A stretch of DNA of 64,000 bases, taken from contig NZ_CP129672.1 of the NCBI RefSeq assembly GCF_030505195.1, positions 3,010,501-3,074,500 on the forward strand. The letters run 5' to 3'. This stretch comes from Comamonas testosteroni. Lineage in GTDB: Bacteria; Pseudomonadota; Gammaproteobacteria; Burkholderiales; Burkholderiaceae_C. The notes beneath the pieces are model-generated. The model saw only the letters and a list, made by a program, of their open reading frames with translations. It was not told the origin of the DNA and made no database searches. Made by a program: the position numbers and the translations under genes. Shown piece by piece: positions 42,126 to 51,729 of this stretch; the first letter of the stretch is position 1; the number at the start of each line of letters is the position of its first letter.

Positions 42126-42520
42126 TGCGCAAAAAACTCCGGCGTCGCGTCCCAGCGATCGTGCATGCCATCGACATAGGTGACGGGAATTCGCGACAGC
42201 TCCTGCTCCGAGATCTCTTCCAGGCAACCGATATTGATGCCGTACATCTGGCCTGTCGGCGTGTTGTGGCCCACGCCAAAGACGCGGATGCCGCAGCGCT
42301 TGCAGAAGAAATGCTGGTTCTTCTGCGAGCCAAACACATAGAGGGTGAGCTCCTTCTCGCCCGTGATAAGGCGGAAATTTTCGGGGCTGGCGATGGCGGG
42401 CCAGAACCGGCTGCGTCTGCAGATGGAGCAGTTGCAGCGATAGCTGGGCTGGCTCAGGTCCAGGCTGACTTCAATCTGGACCCGGCTGCAATGGCAACTG
42501 GCGCGATAGGACTTCAGCAT
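42119..42520 (-). CDS. GFA/CENP-V family zinc protein
   Basis: A 133-residue GFA-family protein (glutathione-dependent formaldehyde-activating-like). Zinc ligands are CHCSRVQ, CNCSICRRS and HFFCKRCGIRVFG, the usual CxC-CxxC and CxxC arrangement. The family includes S-hydroxymethylglutathione synthase, but most members are uncharacterised. It stands in a minus-strand set of small genes between the response regulator and the kinase. Confidence 0.9.
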   Translation of the reverse strand: MLKSYRASCHCSRVQIEVSLDLSQPSYRCNCSICRRSRFWPAIASPENFRLITGEKELTLYVFGSQKNQHFFCKRCGIRVFGVGHNTPTGQMYGINIGCLEEISEQELSRIPVTYVDGMHDRWDATPEFFAHL

Positions 42521-42561
42521 CTGGCGATCCCCCTGTGTTGAGACGGGCTGCCATCGGCATG

Positions 42562-42975
42562 TCAGCCCTGGTCGAAGCTTAGATAGTTCAGATGCTCCTG
42601 GCTACGCCAGACGGCACACCATGCATTGATATCGCTTCCGTGGGAGAAAAAAATCTCCCAGCGATGATCGACTTCGTCCTGAAAATCCTGTCTTGCCGCA
42701 TTGATGAAGCGATGGCAATGGGCCTGGAGCGGGCCTTCTACATCTTGCGCATCGATCAGCCAGAGGAAATCCTCTTGCCAGCCGGCGTCGCACAATACGT
42801 CATGCACGGACTTCAGGCGCAGTCTGCCGACCACATCGGGCCAATGCGCGAGATCGATTCGGCAGCGCACAGCCAGGCGGTCGTCAATGCCGCTGCCTCC
42901 GGCATAAAAGCCCAGCGCATAGTGCAAGTCTTCCTCTGCAGGCACAAAGCCAATCAGATTGGCAATGAGTGACAT
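42562..42975 (-). CDS. Hypothetical protein
   Basis: I do not recognise this family. The product from MSLIANLIGF (42975) has 137 residues; an upstream start at 43050 would add 25 residues, including an H/C-rich stretch. The sequence is acidic and rich in Trp, His and Asp (YALGFYAGGSGIDD, FLWLIDAQDVEG, HRWEIFFSHGSD), with no membrane segment or signal. It sits between the GFA and DUF2867 genes on the same strand with no sign of coupling. Confidence 0.55.
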   Translation of the reverse strand: MSLIANLIGFVPAEEDLHYALGFYAGGSGIDDRLAVRCRIDLAHWPDVVGRLRLKSVHDVLCDAGWQEDFLWLIDAQDVEGPLQAHCHRFINAARQDFQDEVDHRWEIFFSHGSDINAWCAVWRSQEHLNYLSFDQG

Positions 42976-43087
42976 GGGCGGCTCCACGCACATGTCTTGG
43001 CTGCAGTGTCGATGAGCCAGGCTGTCGTAGTCGCGCATGTCTTTTGCCACTGTCTAAGCAAGAGCAGGCATGCAGAGGTGCGTTCCC

Positions 43088-43624
43088 TCATGCGGCATGG
43101 GTTCGTCCTCCCAGGGAGGACAGCACGGCGGGCGCGATCAGCCTGTGCATGGGTTTGACGGGCAGCATGTAGAGGCGGCCCAGTGCGTTCTTGACATGCA
43201 CGACGGTGGTGATAGTGATGACGGCGTCCGGGGAGCTGATGTCGCTCTTGCGGTGAATGCTGAGCACGACCTTCAGATGCTTGTCGTCGTCGCCGATCAG
43301 GGCTTCGTCAAAGGTGTTCTCGAACACCGTGAAGATGCCGACCCTGTCGCCAAGGCCGTAGCTGGCTGCTGGTTTTCCGGGCTGCAGGGCCGACAAGGTG
43401 CCCAGGTTCTTGAGCCCCGCCAGACCGCCGATCAGATTGCGCGCACGCATGCAGATTTCAATCCAGCGCGGTGTTTTGCGCGCTGCAAGAATGAAGTGGT
43501 CCAGTGCAGACAGGCCTGTGGCGTCCGAGACGATGCTCCAGGAGTCGTGAAAGCTGGAGCCGGCCAATTGTTGTGCGATGCGGCTGCCGGGTGGAACGGC
43601 GGATTCAACGGGATGATGGTGCAT
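43088..43624 (-). CDS. DUF2867 family protein
   Basis: A 178-residue protein of the DUF2867 family, with LDHFILAARKTPRWIEICMRARN, LGDRVGIFTVFENTFDEALIGDDDKHLKVVLSI and the C-terminal VVHVKNALGRLYMLPVKPMHRLIAPAVL typical of that domain. The function is unknown. I chose MHHHPVESAV (43624) as the start; the frame is open for 26 more residues. The three minus-strand genes here (GFA, hypothetical, DUF2867) are unrelated and lie between the response regulator and the kinase. Confidence 0.75.
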   Translation of the reverse strand: MHHHPVESAVPPGSRIAQQLAGSSFHDSWSIVSDATGLSALDHFILAARKTPRWIEICMRARNLIGGLAGLKNLGTLSALQPGKPAASYGLGDRVGIFTVFENTFDEALIGDDDKHLKVVLSIHRKSDISSPDAVITITTVVHVKNALGRLYMLPVKPMHRLIAPAVLSSLGGRTHAA

Positions 43625-43802
43625 GCTGTCTCTGTCAGGGTTGAGCGGCCCGCGTGCCTGAAAGCCGCAAAGGCTGTTGCAGCATAGCGAAGAATCCGCC
43701 ACTGGGCTTGCGCAGTCGTGGCGTGCAGATCGGCGCTGGTTCTGAATTCATGGCGAGAGTGCGATGCCCTGAAATCGCCGCAGCTGGAAATGACTTTGGT
43801 TT

Positions 43803-46466
43803 TCAGGCGCTGCCGCCTTCTCGTCCGCGCAGAAAAGTCTGGCTCATCAGTGCCCGCAGCGCCGGCGGTCTGACCGGCTTGGCGAGAAACCCCCAACCGC
43901 GTTCGGCCGCCTGACGGCGCAGTGTGCTGTCGCCTTCGCCGGTCAGCAGAATGACGGGAGGCTGTCGGCCCCAGCGCTCGCAGAGCTGGGCATAGACATC
44001 GGGGCCGTAGAGCTGGCCCAGATGCACATCGAGCAGCACCAGTTGCGGAGCATTGCCGGGCGCTGCATAGGCCAGGGCCTCGGGGGCATTGGCGGCCAGC
44101 GGCACATCGCAGCCCCAGCGCTCGAGCAAGGCGCAGGTGGCGTCGCGGGTGGCGGGATCGTCCTCCACATACCAGACGGTGCGGCCCTGCAGCGGGCTGT
44201 CCACACGGGCGCTGGGAGAAGGCTCCTTGGAGACCGGTGTCAATGCGGCGGCCTGGCCCAGTGGAACCTTGACCCAGAAGACGCTGCCCTTGCCCAGGGT
44301 GGAGCGCAGGCCGATCTCATGGTCCAGCAATCTGCCCAGGCGCTCCACAATGGCCAGGCCCAGGCCGGTGCCGCGGTCGTCGGCATGGCCTTCGTCGAGG
44401 CGGCGGAACTCTTCGAAGATTTCCTTTTGCAGGCTCAGAGGAATGCCCGGTCCCTGGTCATGCACCTCGATGCGCACCTGGTCGCCCTGGCGGCGACAGC
44501 CCACGACGATTCGGCCCTTGCGCGTGTAGCGAATGGCGTTGGAGACGAAGTTCTGCAGTATGCGACGCAGCAAGGCCTCGTCGCTGCGCACGATCAGCCG
44601 GCTGGGCATGCAGTGCAGGCTCAGGCCCTCGCTTTCGGCCTGCAGCGCAAAATTGTTGTGCACCACTTCCAGCAAAGAGCTGAGCGCGAAGTCACGCACG
44701 CGGACTTCGAGCTGGCCCGATTCCATGCGCGAGATATCGAGCAGGCTGGTGAGGATGGCGTCCTGAGAGGCCAGCGCCTTGTCCACCCGCTGGGCCAGTT
44801 GGCGGCCGGCCTCATCGTGCAGATAGGTGGGCAGCAGGCTGGTGAAAATGCGCGCCGCATTCAGCGGCTGCAGCAGGTCATGCACGGCCGAGGCGACAAA
44901 GCGGGTCTTGTAGCGGTTGGCGCGCTCGGCCTCCTGTTTGGCCTGGGCCAGGTCTCGGGTGCGATCGGCAATGCGCTTTTCCAGCGTATCGGCCAGATTG
45001 CGCAGCTCGCGTGCCGTGTTCTTGTAGCTGGTGATGTCGGCATAGCTGGTGACAAAGCCGCCGTCGGGCAGGGGGTTGCCGCGAATCTCCAGCACCGTGC
45101 CGTCGCCCTTGGCGCTCTCGTGCAGATGGGGGCTGCCGCTGCGCAGATGCTGGAGCCGGCGCTGGATCGCAGGCTCCACATCGCCCTTGCCCAGCAGGCC
45201 GCGCTTGGCGTTGTGGCGTATCAGGGCCTCAATGGGCTGGCCCACATGCATCAGCTCGGACGGATAGCGGAACAGCTCCACATAGCGCGAGTTCCAGGCC
45301 ACCAGCCGCAACTGCGGGTCCACCACCACCACGCCTTGCGGCAGGTGCTGCAGGCTGCGCGAAAGTCCGGTGTCTGCCTGCTTGGCGGCCTGGACAATGC
45401 CGTCCTGCGCGGTGCGCAGCTCCTGCGCATGCTGGTGCAAAACGGTCTCCAGCTCCTTGCGGCTGCGCTGGCGCAGGGCTGCCAGGCGCTGGCGCTGTCG
45501 GATATAGAGCACCAGCAGCGATGCGGCCAGCCACAGGCCGCCGGCGGCCACTGCCGCCCAGTGGCTGGCCGTCTGGCTATGGACGATGTCGTGCAGCAGG
45601 TGCAACTGCCATTGGCTTTCAGGGAGTTCCATGCGCAGCCAGAGCATGGGGTCGACCAGCGGAGGCTGACTGAAGTGAGCCAGCATGCCGATGCCGGCAG
45701 GCTGCCGGCTGGTGCGATAGCCCAGCGCGATCAGGGCCTGGCCCGCGTATTGATGGGTTTCGCGCACTACCTGCTGGTCGCTGCTGGACAGCGGCTCCAG
45801 CAGGCGGTAGCGCCATTCGTCGCGGTTGGAGAGAAAGACCACGCCATGCTCGTCCGTGGCGAAAACAATGTCGGGCGACTGGCTCCACTCGCCTTCCAGC
45901 TCCTGAAACAGGATCTTGATGGCGATGAGTCCAAGCACCGAGCCGTCTTCATCATGAATGGCCTGAGAGAGAAAGTAGCCGGGCAGTCCTGTGGTCAGGC
46001 CGATGCCATAGAAGCGGCCACTGCCCTGGCTCAGCGCCTGGGTCACATAGGGGCGAAAGCTGTAGTCCTCGCCCACATTGCTGTGCGAGTCGCGCCAGTT
46101 GCTGGCGGCCAGGGCCTTGCCGCTTTTGTCGATGAGAGTCAGCGTGGAGGCCTGGCTGGCGCCGTTGGCCTGCTCCAGCTTGTGGTTGAGCCTGTCCACC
46201 TCGGTGGCGCTGAGTGGATGGCTGAGCGCGCTCTTGAGTTCGGCATCGAGCGCCAGCACTTCGGGCAGGGTGCGGTAGCGATCCACGCGCTGCACCATGG
46301 CTTGGGCATAGAGCGTGAGCTGGCGCTGCACGCTCTCGCTTTCATCGTGCAAAGAGGTCTGCAGCGCGACGCGACTGGCGGCCCACATGCTCAGCAGCAT
46401 GCCGCTGAGCACGATGACAAGGGTCAGAAACAGTCGGTTTCGGGCAAGGTTTCGCGCAAGACGCAT
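43803..46466 (-). CDS. Hybrid sensor histidine kinase (Cache-PAS-HisKA-HATPase-REC)
   Basis: An 887-residue membrane kinase. TM1 is at residues 11-30 and TM2 at about 304-322; the roughly 270 residues between form a periplasmic sensor of Cache type (VGEDYSFRPYVTQALSQGSGRFYGIG, LPGYFLSQAI), like DctB. A coiled coil follows, then PAS (LQHLPQGVVVVDPQLRLVAWN), HisKA with H529 in SAVHDLLQPLNAARIF, HATPase (NFVSNAIRYTRKG, DQGPGIPL, GTGLGLAIVERLG) and a C-terminal receiver (VWYVEDDPATRD, LVLLDVHLG). It is divergent from dctA, so it likely senses C4-dicarboxylates or a related acid and signals through the LuxR-type regulator. Confidence 0.95.
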   Translation of the reverse strand: MRLARNLARNRLFLTLVIVLSGMLLSMWAASRVALQTSLHDESESVQRQLTLYAQAMVQRVDRYRTLPEVLALDAELKSALSHPLSATEVDRLNHKLEQANGASQASTLTLIDKSGKALAASNWRDSHSNVGEDYSFRPYVTQALSQGSGRFYGIGLTTGLPGYFLSQAIHDEDGSVLGLIAIKILFQELEGEWSQSPDIVFATDEHGVVFLSNRDEWRYRLLEPLSSSDQQVVRETHQYAGQALIALGYRTSRQPAGIGMLAHFSQPPLVDPMLWLRMELPESQWQLHLLHDIVHSQTASHWAAVAAGGLWLAASLLVLYIRQRQRLAALRQRSRKELETVLHQHAQELRTAQDGIVQAAKQADTGLSRSLQHLPQGVVVVDPQLRLVAWNSRYVELFRYPSELMHVGQPIEALIRHNAKRGLLGKGDVEPAIQRRLQHLRSGSPHLHESAKGDGTVLEIRGNPLPDGGFVTSYADITSYKNTARELRNLADTLEKRIADRTRDLAQAKQEAERANRYKTRFVASAVHDLLQPLNAARIFTSLLPTYLHDEAGRQLAQRVDKALASQDAILTSLLDISRMESGQLEVRVRDFALSSLLEVVHNNFALQAESEGLSLHCMPSRLIVRSDEALLRRILQNFVSNAIRYTRKGRIVVGCRRQGDQVRIEVHDQGPGIPLSLQKEIFEEFRRLDEGHADDRGTGLGLAIVERLGRLLDHEIGLRSTLGKGSVFWVKVPLGQAAALTPVSKEPSPSARVDSPLQGRTVWYVEDDPATRDATCALLERWGCDVPLAANAPEALAYAAPGNAPQLVLLDVHLGQLYGPDVYAQLCERWGRQPPVILLTGEGDSTLRRQAAERGWGFLAKPVRPPALRALMSQTFLRGREGGSA

Positions 46467-46641
46467 GACGAGGTGGGGTGATCAAGGAGCCCAGTGTGGC
46501 TCTGGAGCAGGTTCAGTGCGGATTGTGACGCCTAGGGATTTCCCTGAGTTGGTGCATGCTCTCCCTAGGAGCGCATCCCGACCTAATACCAATGGGTTAT
46601 CGGCACAAAAAGGGCGCGGGAGTACAAACGGCAGCAATTCG

Positions 46642-46660
46642 GCGCACCACGGTGGTGCGC
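46642..46660. promoter_or_regulatory. Perfect palindrome in the dctA leader
   Basis: GCGCACCAC, central G, GTGGTGCGC: a 19-base perfect inverted repeat ending 9 bases before the GGAG of dctA. It may be an operator or an RNA hairpin affecting dctA translation. CCTAGGGATTTCCC near 46532 and CCTAATACCAATGGGTTATC near 46580 are further dyad-like elements in the same interval. Confidence 0.55.
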
Positions 46661-46681
46661 CTGCAATCTTGGAGATGCAGC

Positions 46682-47998
46682 GTGCACACTCTGCCCACCG
46701 AATCTGCTCCGCGCGAGCACTTGCCGTTCTACCGTCAGCTCTACTTCCAGGTGGTGTTCGCCATCATCGTGGGCGTGCTGCTGGGGCATTTCGAGCCCGC
46801 CTATGGCGAGGCCATGAAGCCCTTTGGCGATGCCTTCATCAAGCTCATCAAGATGATCATCGCGCCGGTGATCTTCCTGACCATCGTCACCGGCATCGCC
46901 AGCATGACGCACCTGAGCGCCGTGGGTCGTGTGTTCGGCAAGGCCATGGCGTATTTCCTGACCTTCTCCACGCTGGCGCTGGTTGTGGGCCTGATCGTGG
47001 CCAATGTGATGCAGCCCGGTGCCGGCATGCATATCAACCCCGCCGATCTGGACCAGACGGCCGTCAAGGGCTATGTGGCCAAGTCGCACGAGATGACGCT
47101 GACCGGCTTTGTGATGGACATCATCCCCAAGACGCTGATCAGTCCGTTCGTGGGCGACAACATCCTGCAGGTGCTGCTGGTGGCCGTGCTGTTCGGCGTG
47201 TCCCTGGCCATGGTCGGCGAGGCTGGCAAGCCCGTACTGAGCTTCTTTGAAGCCCTGACCAAGCCCGTGTTCAAGCTGGTCAACATCGTGATGAAGTTCG
47301 CTCCCATCGGCGCGTTTGGCGCCATGGCCTTCACCATCGGCAAGTTCGGTCTGGGCTCGCTGGTCAACCTGGCCGAGCTGGTGCTGACCTTCTACATCAC
47401 CTCGGCCCTGTTCGTGCTGGTGATCCTGGGTGCGGTGGCGCGCTTGTGCGGCTTCTCCGTGTTCAAGCTGATCAAGTACCTCAAGGACGAATTGCTGCTG
47501 GTGCTGGGCACATCGTCTTCCGAATCGGCTCTGCCTTCGCTGATGCACAAGATGGAAAAAGCCGGCTGCAGCAAGTCCGTCGTCGGTCTGGTCGTGCCTA
47601 CCGGTTACTCCTTCAACCTGGACGGCACCAATATCTACATGACGCTGGCTGCGCTGTTCATTGCCCAGGCGACCGATACCCATCTGACCCTGGGCCACCA
47701 GATCGCTTTGCTGCTGGTTGCCATGCTGTCGTCCAAGGGCGCGGCGGGTGTGACGGGGGCTGGTTTCATCACCCTGGCCGCGACCCTGGCCGTGGTGCCC
47801 GAGGTGCCCGTGGCCGGCATGGCTCTGATTCTGGGTGTGGACCGCTTCATGTCCGAATGCCGTTCGCTGACCAACTTCATCGGTAACGCCGTCGCTACCG
47901 TGGTGGTTTCCAAGTGGGAAGACGCGCTGGACCACGACAAGCTGGATGCGGCTCTGGCAGGCCAGGAAGAAAACGAGGCGGTGTCCGCTCACTCCTGA
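46682..47998 (+). CDS. dctA: C4-dicarboxylate:cation symporter DctA
   Basis: A 438-residue member of the dicarboxylate/amino acid:cation symporter family, importing succinate, fumarate, malate and similar acids. DctA features are [42 protein letters not shown], the reentrant serine-rich loop [41 protein letters not shown] and [20 protein letters not shown] use the GTG at 46682 (reads VHTLPTES): it is preceded by GGAG 8 bases away and yields the usual length, whereas the open frame upstream to 46556 is not DctA-like. A strong terminator follows. Confidence 0.96.
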   Translation: MHTLPTESAPREHLPFYRQLYFQVVFAIIVGVLLGHFEPAYGEAMKPFGDAFIKLIKMIIAPVIFLTIVTGIASMTHLSAVGRVFGKAMAYFLTFSTLALVVGLIVANVMQPGAGMHINPADLDQTAVKGYVAKSHEMTLTGFVMDIIPKTLISPFVGDNILQVLLVAVLFGVSLAMVGEAGKPVLSFFEALTKPVFKLVNIVMKFAPIGAFGAMAFTIGKFGLGSLVNLAELVLTFYITSALFVLVILGAVARLCGFSVFKLIKYLKDELLLVLGTSSSESALPSLMHKMEKAGCSKSVVGLVVPTGYSFNLDGTNIYMTLAALFIAQATDTHLTLGHQIALLLVAMLSSKGAAGVTGAGFITLAATLAVVPEVPVAGMALILGVDRFMSECRSLTNFIGNAVATVVVSKWEDALDHDKLDAALAGQEENEAVSAHS

Positions 47999-48021
47999 GC
48001 GCACCCACGCCTGAATCAAGA

Positions 48022-48050
48022 AGCCCCGACCTGACGGTCGGGGCTTTTTT
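48022..48050 (+). terminator. Rho-independent terminator after dctA
   Basis: AGCCCCGACC, loop TGAC, GGTCGGGGCT and six T. A perfect 10-base stem 23 bases after the dctA stop. Confidence 0.95.
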
Positions 48051-48112
48051 CATGGCGTTCAGGCTTCCAGTCCAGTCGAGGACAGTACTGGCGTCTCTTG
48101 TTTTTAGGGCAT

Positions 48113-48964
48113 TCAGGCGGAGAGCGGGGGAGGCGCCAGCAAGTCATGGGCTGCGAGCACCCGCAGGGTGTCGCGCCCCAGGCTCTTGCTGCGGGGCAGA
48201 AAGCGCACCCAGCTCAGTTTGTTGACGGTGCGCTCCAGTACCTGCCGGGCCTCGGCGGGCAGCTGCTGCACAAACTGCTGCCAGGCCTGTCGGGCCTGCT
48301 CCAGCGCACCTGCCTGCTGCAGGAACAGCGCTGTGGACTGGGCGTAGTTGAGCGCATCGCGCGCCATGCAGACGGCTTGCGGCAAATGGGCCGCAGGGTC
48401 GTCTTCAAAGTCGATGAAGCCTATGACCCCGTCGGCGCAGACCACCATATTGCGCGCCACGGCCTGACTCAGCACCTCGCCGCGGGCATGCGCCTGCTCG
48501 ATGGCCTCCAGGCCTTTTTGCCAGAGCTGCAGCGTAGGCTGCGCGCCCCGGGCAATCGCATCTTCGATGGCATTGCTCAGGGACGGCGCCTCTTCGCCCG
48601 GGCGGCCCAGATGGCGCATCACAAAGGCCTGCTCGTGCGTGGCCAGCACTTGCGGCACGCGCAGGCCCTTGGCCATGAAGCTGCGCAGGCGGCGCACTTC
48701 GGTTTGCAGGGATTCGGGACCGCCGGGGTTGGGCACGGGCTGCAGCACGGCGGCCCGGAACAGCTTGGCCAGCGTGCTCAGCAGCCAGTAGTTGAGGGCC
48801 GGGTTGCCCTTGTTGGCGCGCTTGACCCACAGGGTTTCATGCGCGAGTTCATAGCGCATGATGCTATGAGGCTGGTCCAGATGCTCGCGCAGGAATGCCT
48901 GGTAATCGATGGCGGTCTGCGCAGATGGCATCTGCTCTGGGGCGGAAATATCCTGAGATGGCAC
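48113..48964 (-). CDS. Kinase-fold protein (LPS-kinase/RIO-like)
   Basis: A 283-residue protein with a protein-kinase-like fold. ALHETLWVKRA supplies a candidate beta-3 lysine; EQAHARGEVLSQAVARNMVVCADGVIGFIDFEDDP resembles the catalytic loop and metal-binding segment of WaaP/BUD32/RIO-type kinases (H-RG-----NM and DFED in place of DFG). The substrate is unknown; a lipid A, heptose or protein substrate is possible. The start may be 48964 or the Met at residue 12 (48931). It ends 38 bases before the FMN-oxidoreductase gene on the same strand and lies downstream of it. Confidence 0.7.
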   Translation of the reverse strand: MPSQDISAPEQMPSAQTAIDYQAFLREHLDQPHSIMRYELAHETLWVKRANKGNPALNYWLLSTLAKLFRAAVLQPVPNPGGPESLQTEVRRLRSFMAKGLRVPQVLATHEQAFVMRHLGRPGEEAPSLSNAIEDAIARGAQPTLQLWQKGLEAIEQAHARGEVLSQAVARNMVVCADGVIGFIDFEDDPAAHLPQAVCMARDALNYAQSTALFLQQAGALEQARQAWQQFVQQLPAEARQVLERTVNKLSWVRFLPRSKSLGRDTLRVLAAHDLLAPPPLSA

Positions 48965-49001
48965 GGCGTGGGGTCTGTCAGGCGCGCGAGGCTCTGGCTT
49001 C

Positions 49002-50750
49002 TCAGGTCCAGATGCCGTTGCGCTGGGGAAAAGCCTGCGATTGTGCCGCGTTGTCGGAACTGCCCGCAGCAGAGGGGCGCAACACGGGCTCGTGCAGCGG
49101 CTGAAAGCTCTGTGCCGTGGCCAGCGGCCAGTAGTTCTGGAAGACCTTGTGCTGGCGCTCCAGGCTCTTGAGCAGGCAGCCCGGCTCCACGCGCAGCATC
49201 AGGTTGGACAGCAGGCTGACCTGGGTGTCGTCCAGCCGGCGCACGATATGGTGGGCCGTGATCTCGTTGGGATGCCTGAGGCCGGCGGCCTGAACCAGCT
49301 CCTGCAGCGCATGCAAGGTGTTCTTGTGGAAGTTGGCCACGCGCGTGGCCTTGTCGGGCACGACCAGCGCCTGCTGGCGCACGGCGTCTTGCGTGGTGAC
49401 GCCCGTGGGGCAGGTGCCAGTGTGGCAGCTCTGGGCCTGGATGCAGCCCAGCGCCATCATGAAGCCGCGCCCCGAATTGCACCAGTCGGCACCCAGGGCC
49501 ATCATGCGGGCAATGTCGAAGGCCGTGATGACCTTGCCGGCCGCGCCGATCTTGATGCGCTGGCGCAGGTTCACTCCCAGCAGCGTGTTGTGCACCAGCA
49601 GCAGGCCCTCCTGCAGCGGTACGCCCACATGGTCGACAAACTCCACCGGCGCAGCGCCCGTGCCGCCTTCGGCACCATCGACGACGATGAAGTCGGGCGT
49701 GATATTGGTTTCCAGCATGGCCTTGACCATGGCAAACCATTCCCAGGGATGACCGACACAGAACTTGAAGCCCGTGGGCTTGCCGCCTGAAAGACGGCGC
49801 AGCCTGGCGATGAACTGCATCAGCTCCACAGGGGTGGAGAATGCGCTGTGGCTGGACGGCGAAATGCAGTCCACGCCAATGGGTATAACGCGTGCTGCTG
49901 CAATTTCGGGAGTGACCTTGGCACCGGGAAGCATGCCGCCATGGCCGGGTTTGGCGCCCTGGCTGAGCTTGATCTCTATCATCTTGACCTGCGGATCAGT
50001 GGCGTTGGCGATGAATTTCTCTTCGCTGAACGTGCCGTCCGCATTGCGGCAGCCGAAGTAGCCCGAAGCCACCTCCCAGATCAGATCGCCGCCATGCATG
50101 CGGTGGTACTGGCTGATCGAGCCTTCGCCCGTGTCGTGGATGAAGCCGCCCATCTTCGCGCCCTGGTTCAGCGCCTGGATGGCGTTGCCCGACAACGCGC
50201 CAAAGCTCATGGCCGAGATATTGAAGACGCTGGCGTGATAGGGGCGGGTGCAGGGATCCACTCCTTCAGCGGGTTGTTCCTGCGTGCCTCCAATCCACAG
50301 GCGGAAGTCGTGCGAGCTGAGCTTGGTGGGTTGCAGAGAGTGGTTGACCCACTCATAGCCCTGCTGACTCACGTCAAGCTGGGTGCCGAACGGCCGGTTG
50401 TCGACCTGGCCCTTGGCACGCTGATAGACCAGCGAGCGCTGGGCGCGCGAGAAAGGCTGGGCCTCGGTGTCGCCTTCGATGAAGTACTGGCGAATCTCGG
50501 GACGGATGAATTCGAAGATGAAGCGCAAATGTCCCATGACGGGATAGTTGCGCAGAATGGCATGCTGCTTTTGCAGCAGATCCCAGATGCCCAGCAGCAC
50601 CAGCAGGGTCGACGCAATCAACCATCCAAGCCCCCTGTCTGCTGTCGTCAGCGTGTAGAGCGAGATGCCCAGTACGACCACCGAAATGATTAGCGCGCTA
50701 TAGCGCAGAGGCAGACTGTTGAAGAAGCGATGCACTGCAGATACTCCCAT
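49002..50750 (-). CDS. FMN-binding glutamate-synthase-domain protein
   Basis: A 582-residue protein with two N-terminal membrane segments (YSALIISVVVLGISLYTL and LGWLIASTLLVLLGIWDLL) followed by a GltB-type FMN domain. Signatures are FNISAMSFGALSGNAIQALNQGA, HDTGEGSISQYH, IKLSQGAKPGHGGMLPGAKV, VVDGAEGGTGAAP and the 3Fe-4S cysteine cluster CIQAQSCHTGTCPTG. These proteins lack the glutaminase and GltD parts and their reaction is not established; they are often annotated as FMN-binding glutamate synthase family. I start at MGVSAVHRFF (50750). Confidence 0.9.
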   Translation of the reverse strand: MGVSAVHRFFNSLPLRYSALIISVVVLGISLYTLTTADRGLGWLIASTLLVLLGIWDLLQKQHAILRNYPVMGHLRFIFEFIRPEIRQYFIEGDTEAQPFSRAQRSLVYQRAKGQVDNRPFGTQLDVSQQGYEWVNHSLQPTKLSSHDFRLWIGGTQEQPAEGVDPCTRPYHASVFNISAMSFGALSGNAIQALNQGAKMGGFIHDTGEGSISQYHRMHGGDLIWEVASGYFGCRNADGTFSEEKFIANATDPQVKMIEIKLSQGAKPGHGGMLPGAKVTPEIAAARVIPIGVDCISPSSHSAFSTPVELMQFIARLRRLSGGKPTGFKFCVGHPWEWFAMVKAMLETNITPDFIVVDGAEGGTGAAPVEFVDHVGVPLQEGLLLVHNTLLGVNLRQRIKIGAAGKVITAFDIARMMALGADWCNSGRGFMMALGCIQAQSCHTGTCPTGVTTQDAVRQQALVVPDKATRVANFHKNTLHALQELVQAAGLRHPNEITAHHIVRRLDDTQVSLLSNLMLRVEPGCLLKSLERQHKVFQNYWPLATAQSFQPLHEPVLRPSAAGSSDNAAQSQAFPQRNGIWT

Positions 50751-50879
50751 GGCAGGGTGTGTTGATGGTGGCCCGCTAAAATCCAGCCTGTACGGGAGCA
50801 TCCTGCCCCCAGCTCCATCTTCCGGCCCTGCACTTCGATAGTGATGAAACGGTCCGGGCCATCATAAAAGCCTTTCCCT

Positions 50880-51728
50880 ATGCAAGAACAAGCACCTAAC
50901 TCCGCAGCAGAAGACTCGGTCCTCGTCGACATGCCCGAGGGCGCACTGAGCAACGATCAGCTCGAAGAGCTGGATGCGCTGCTCGATGAGTTGCGCACTC
51001 GCGGCGAAGAAATTCCCCAGTGGGAATTCTGTGACGGTTTCCTGACCGCTCTGGTCTGCACGCGCCGCCCCATCGCCGCAGCCGAATACATGCCCATGTT
51101 GCTGGGCGATGGCGAAGCCCTGCAAGTGGCCGAAGGCCAGCCCCTGCCCAAGCTGGAAGTCTTCAAGGACGAGGCCCAGCAGGCACGTTTCATGGAGCTG
51201 TTCGAGCTGCGCCTGGCCGAAGTGCGCGAGCAGCTCGATGCCGACATCAAGTCCCTGGCAGATGACGCCGCCTTCCAGCCCGAAGCTCTGGACACGCGTG
51301 GCGCCATCGCCATCCTGCCCGAAGCCGAGCAGGCTGAGTTGGCTGACGAAGAAGTGCCCTCGTTCTCGCAAGTGTGGGCGCTGGGCTTCATGTTCGTGGT
51401 GGAGAACTGGGCCGACGAATGGGCGGCGCCCCGCGACAAGGAAGCGGCCCAGTTGCTGGATGCGGCCATGGAGTTCATCGTCAACCTGACCGAAGACGAC
51501 ACCGACGAGCCGGCTCTGAATCTGTACGACGAAGCCGGCCCCGCCTCGACCAGCCAGGAACGTGTGGATGCCTTTGGCGAAGCCATCTGGGCCGTGTATG
51601 ACCTGTACCGCCTGTGGAAGAGCATGGGCCCCCGCCAGGAAACCATCGTCAAGGGCGAGCAGCCCGGCCGCAATGACCCCTGCCCCTGCGGTAGCGGCAA
51701 GAAGTTCAAGAAGTGCCACGGGGCCTGA
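50880..51728 (+). CDS. UPF0149 family protein with C-terminal SEC-C zinc motif
   Basis: A 282-residue protein of the UPF0149/YecA type. The N-terminal helical domain contains [19 protein letters not shown] and the marker [13 protein letters not shown]; the middle holds [20 protein letters not shown]. The C terminus is a SEC-C motif ([19 protein letters not shown]), the zinc-binding element that in SecA contacts SecB and ribosomes. Function is unproven; ribosome or nascent-chain contact is the common suggestion. It is divergent from the FMN-domain gene. Confidence 0.9.
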   Translation: MQEQAPNSAAEDSVLVDMPEGALSNDQLEELDALLDELRTRGEEIPQWEFCDGFLTALVCTRRPIAAAEYMPMLLGDGEALQVAEGQPLPKLEVFKDEAQQARFMELFELRLAEVREQLDADIKSLADDAAFQPEALDTRGAIAILPEAEQAELADEEVPSFSQVWALGFMFVVENWADEWAAPRDKEAAQLLDAAMEFIVNLTEDDTDEPALNLYDEAGPASTSQERVDAFGEAIWAVYDLYRLWKSMGPRQETIVKGEQPGRNDPCPCGSGKKFKKCHGA

Positions 51729-51729
51729 C

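Noticed and set aside
44022..46481. 819-codon open frame antisense to the hybrid kinase
   Set aside because: Long only because the kinase gene avoids the reverse stop codons; no domain, no ribosome-binding site.
46467..46681. Sigma-54 promoter for dctA
   Set aside because: No -24/-12 match with 12-base spacing was found in the interval.
46556..46681. N-terminal extension of DctA from an upstream ATG
   Set aside because: The added residues are unlike DctA, and a GTG with a good ribosome-binding site gives the normal length.
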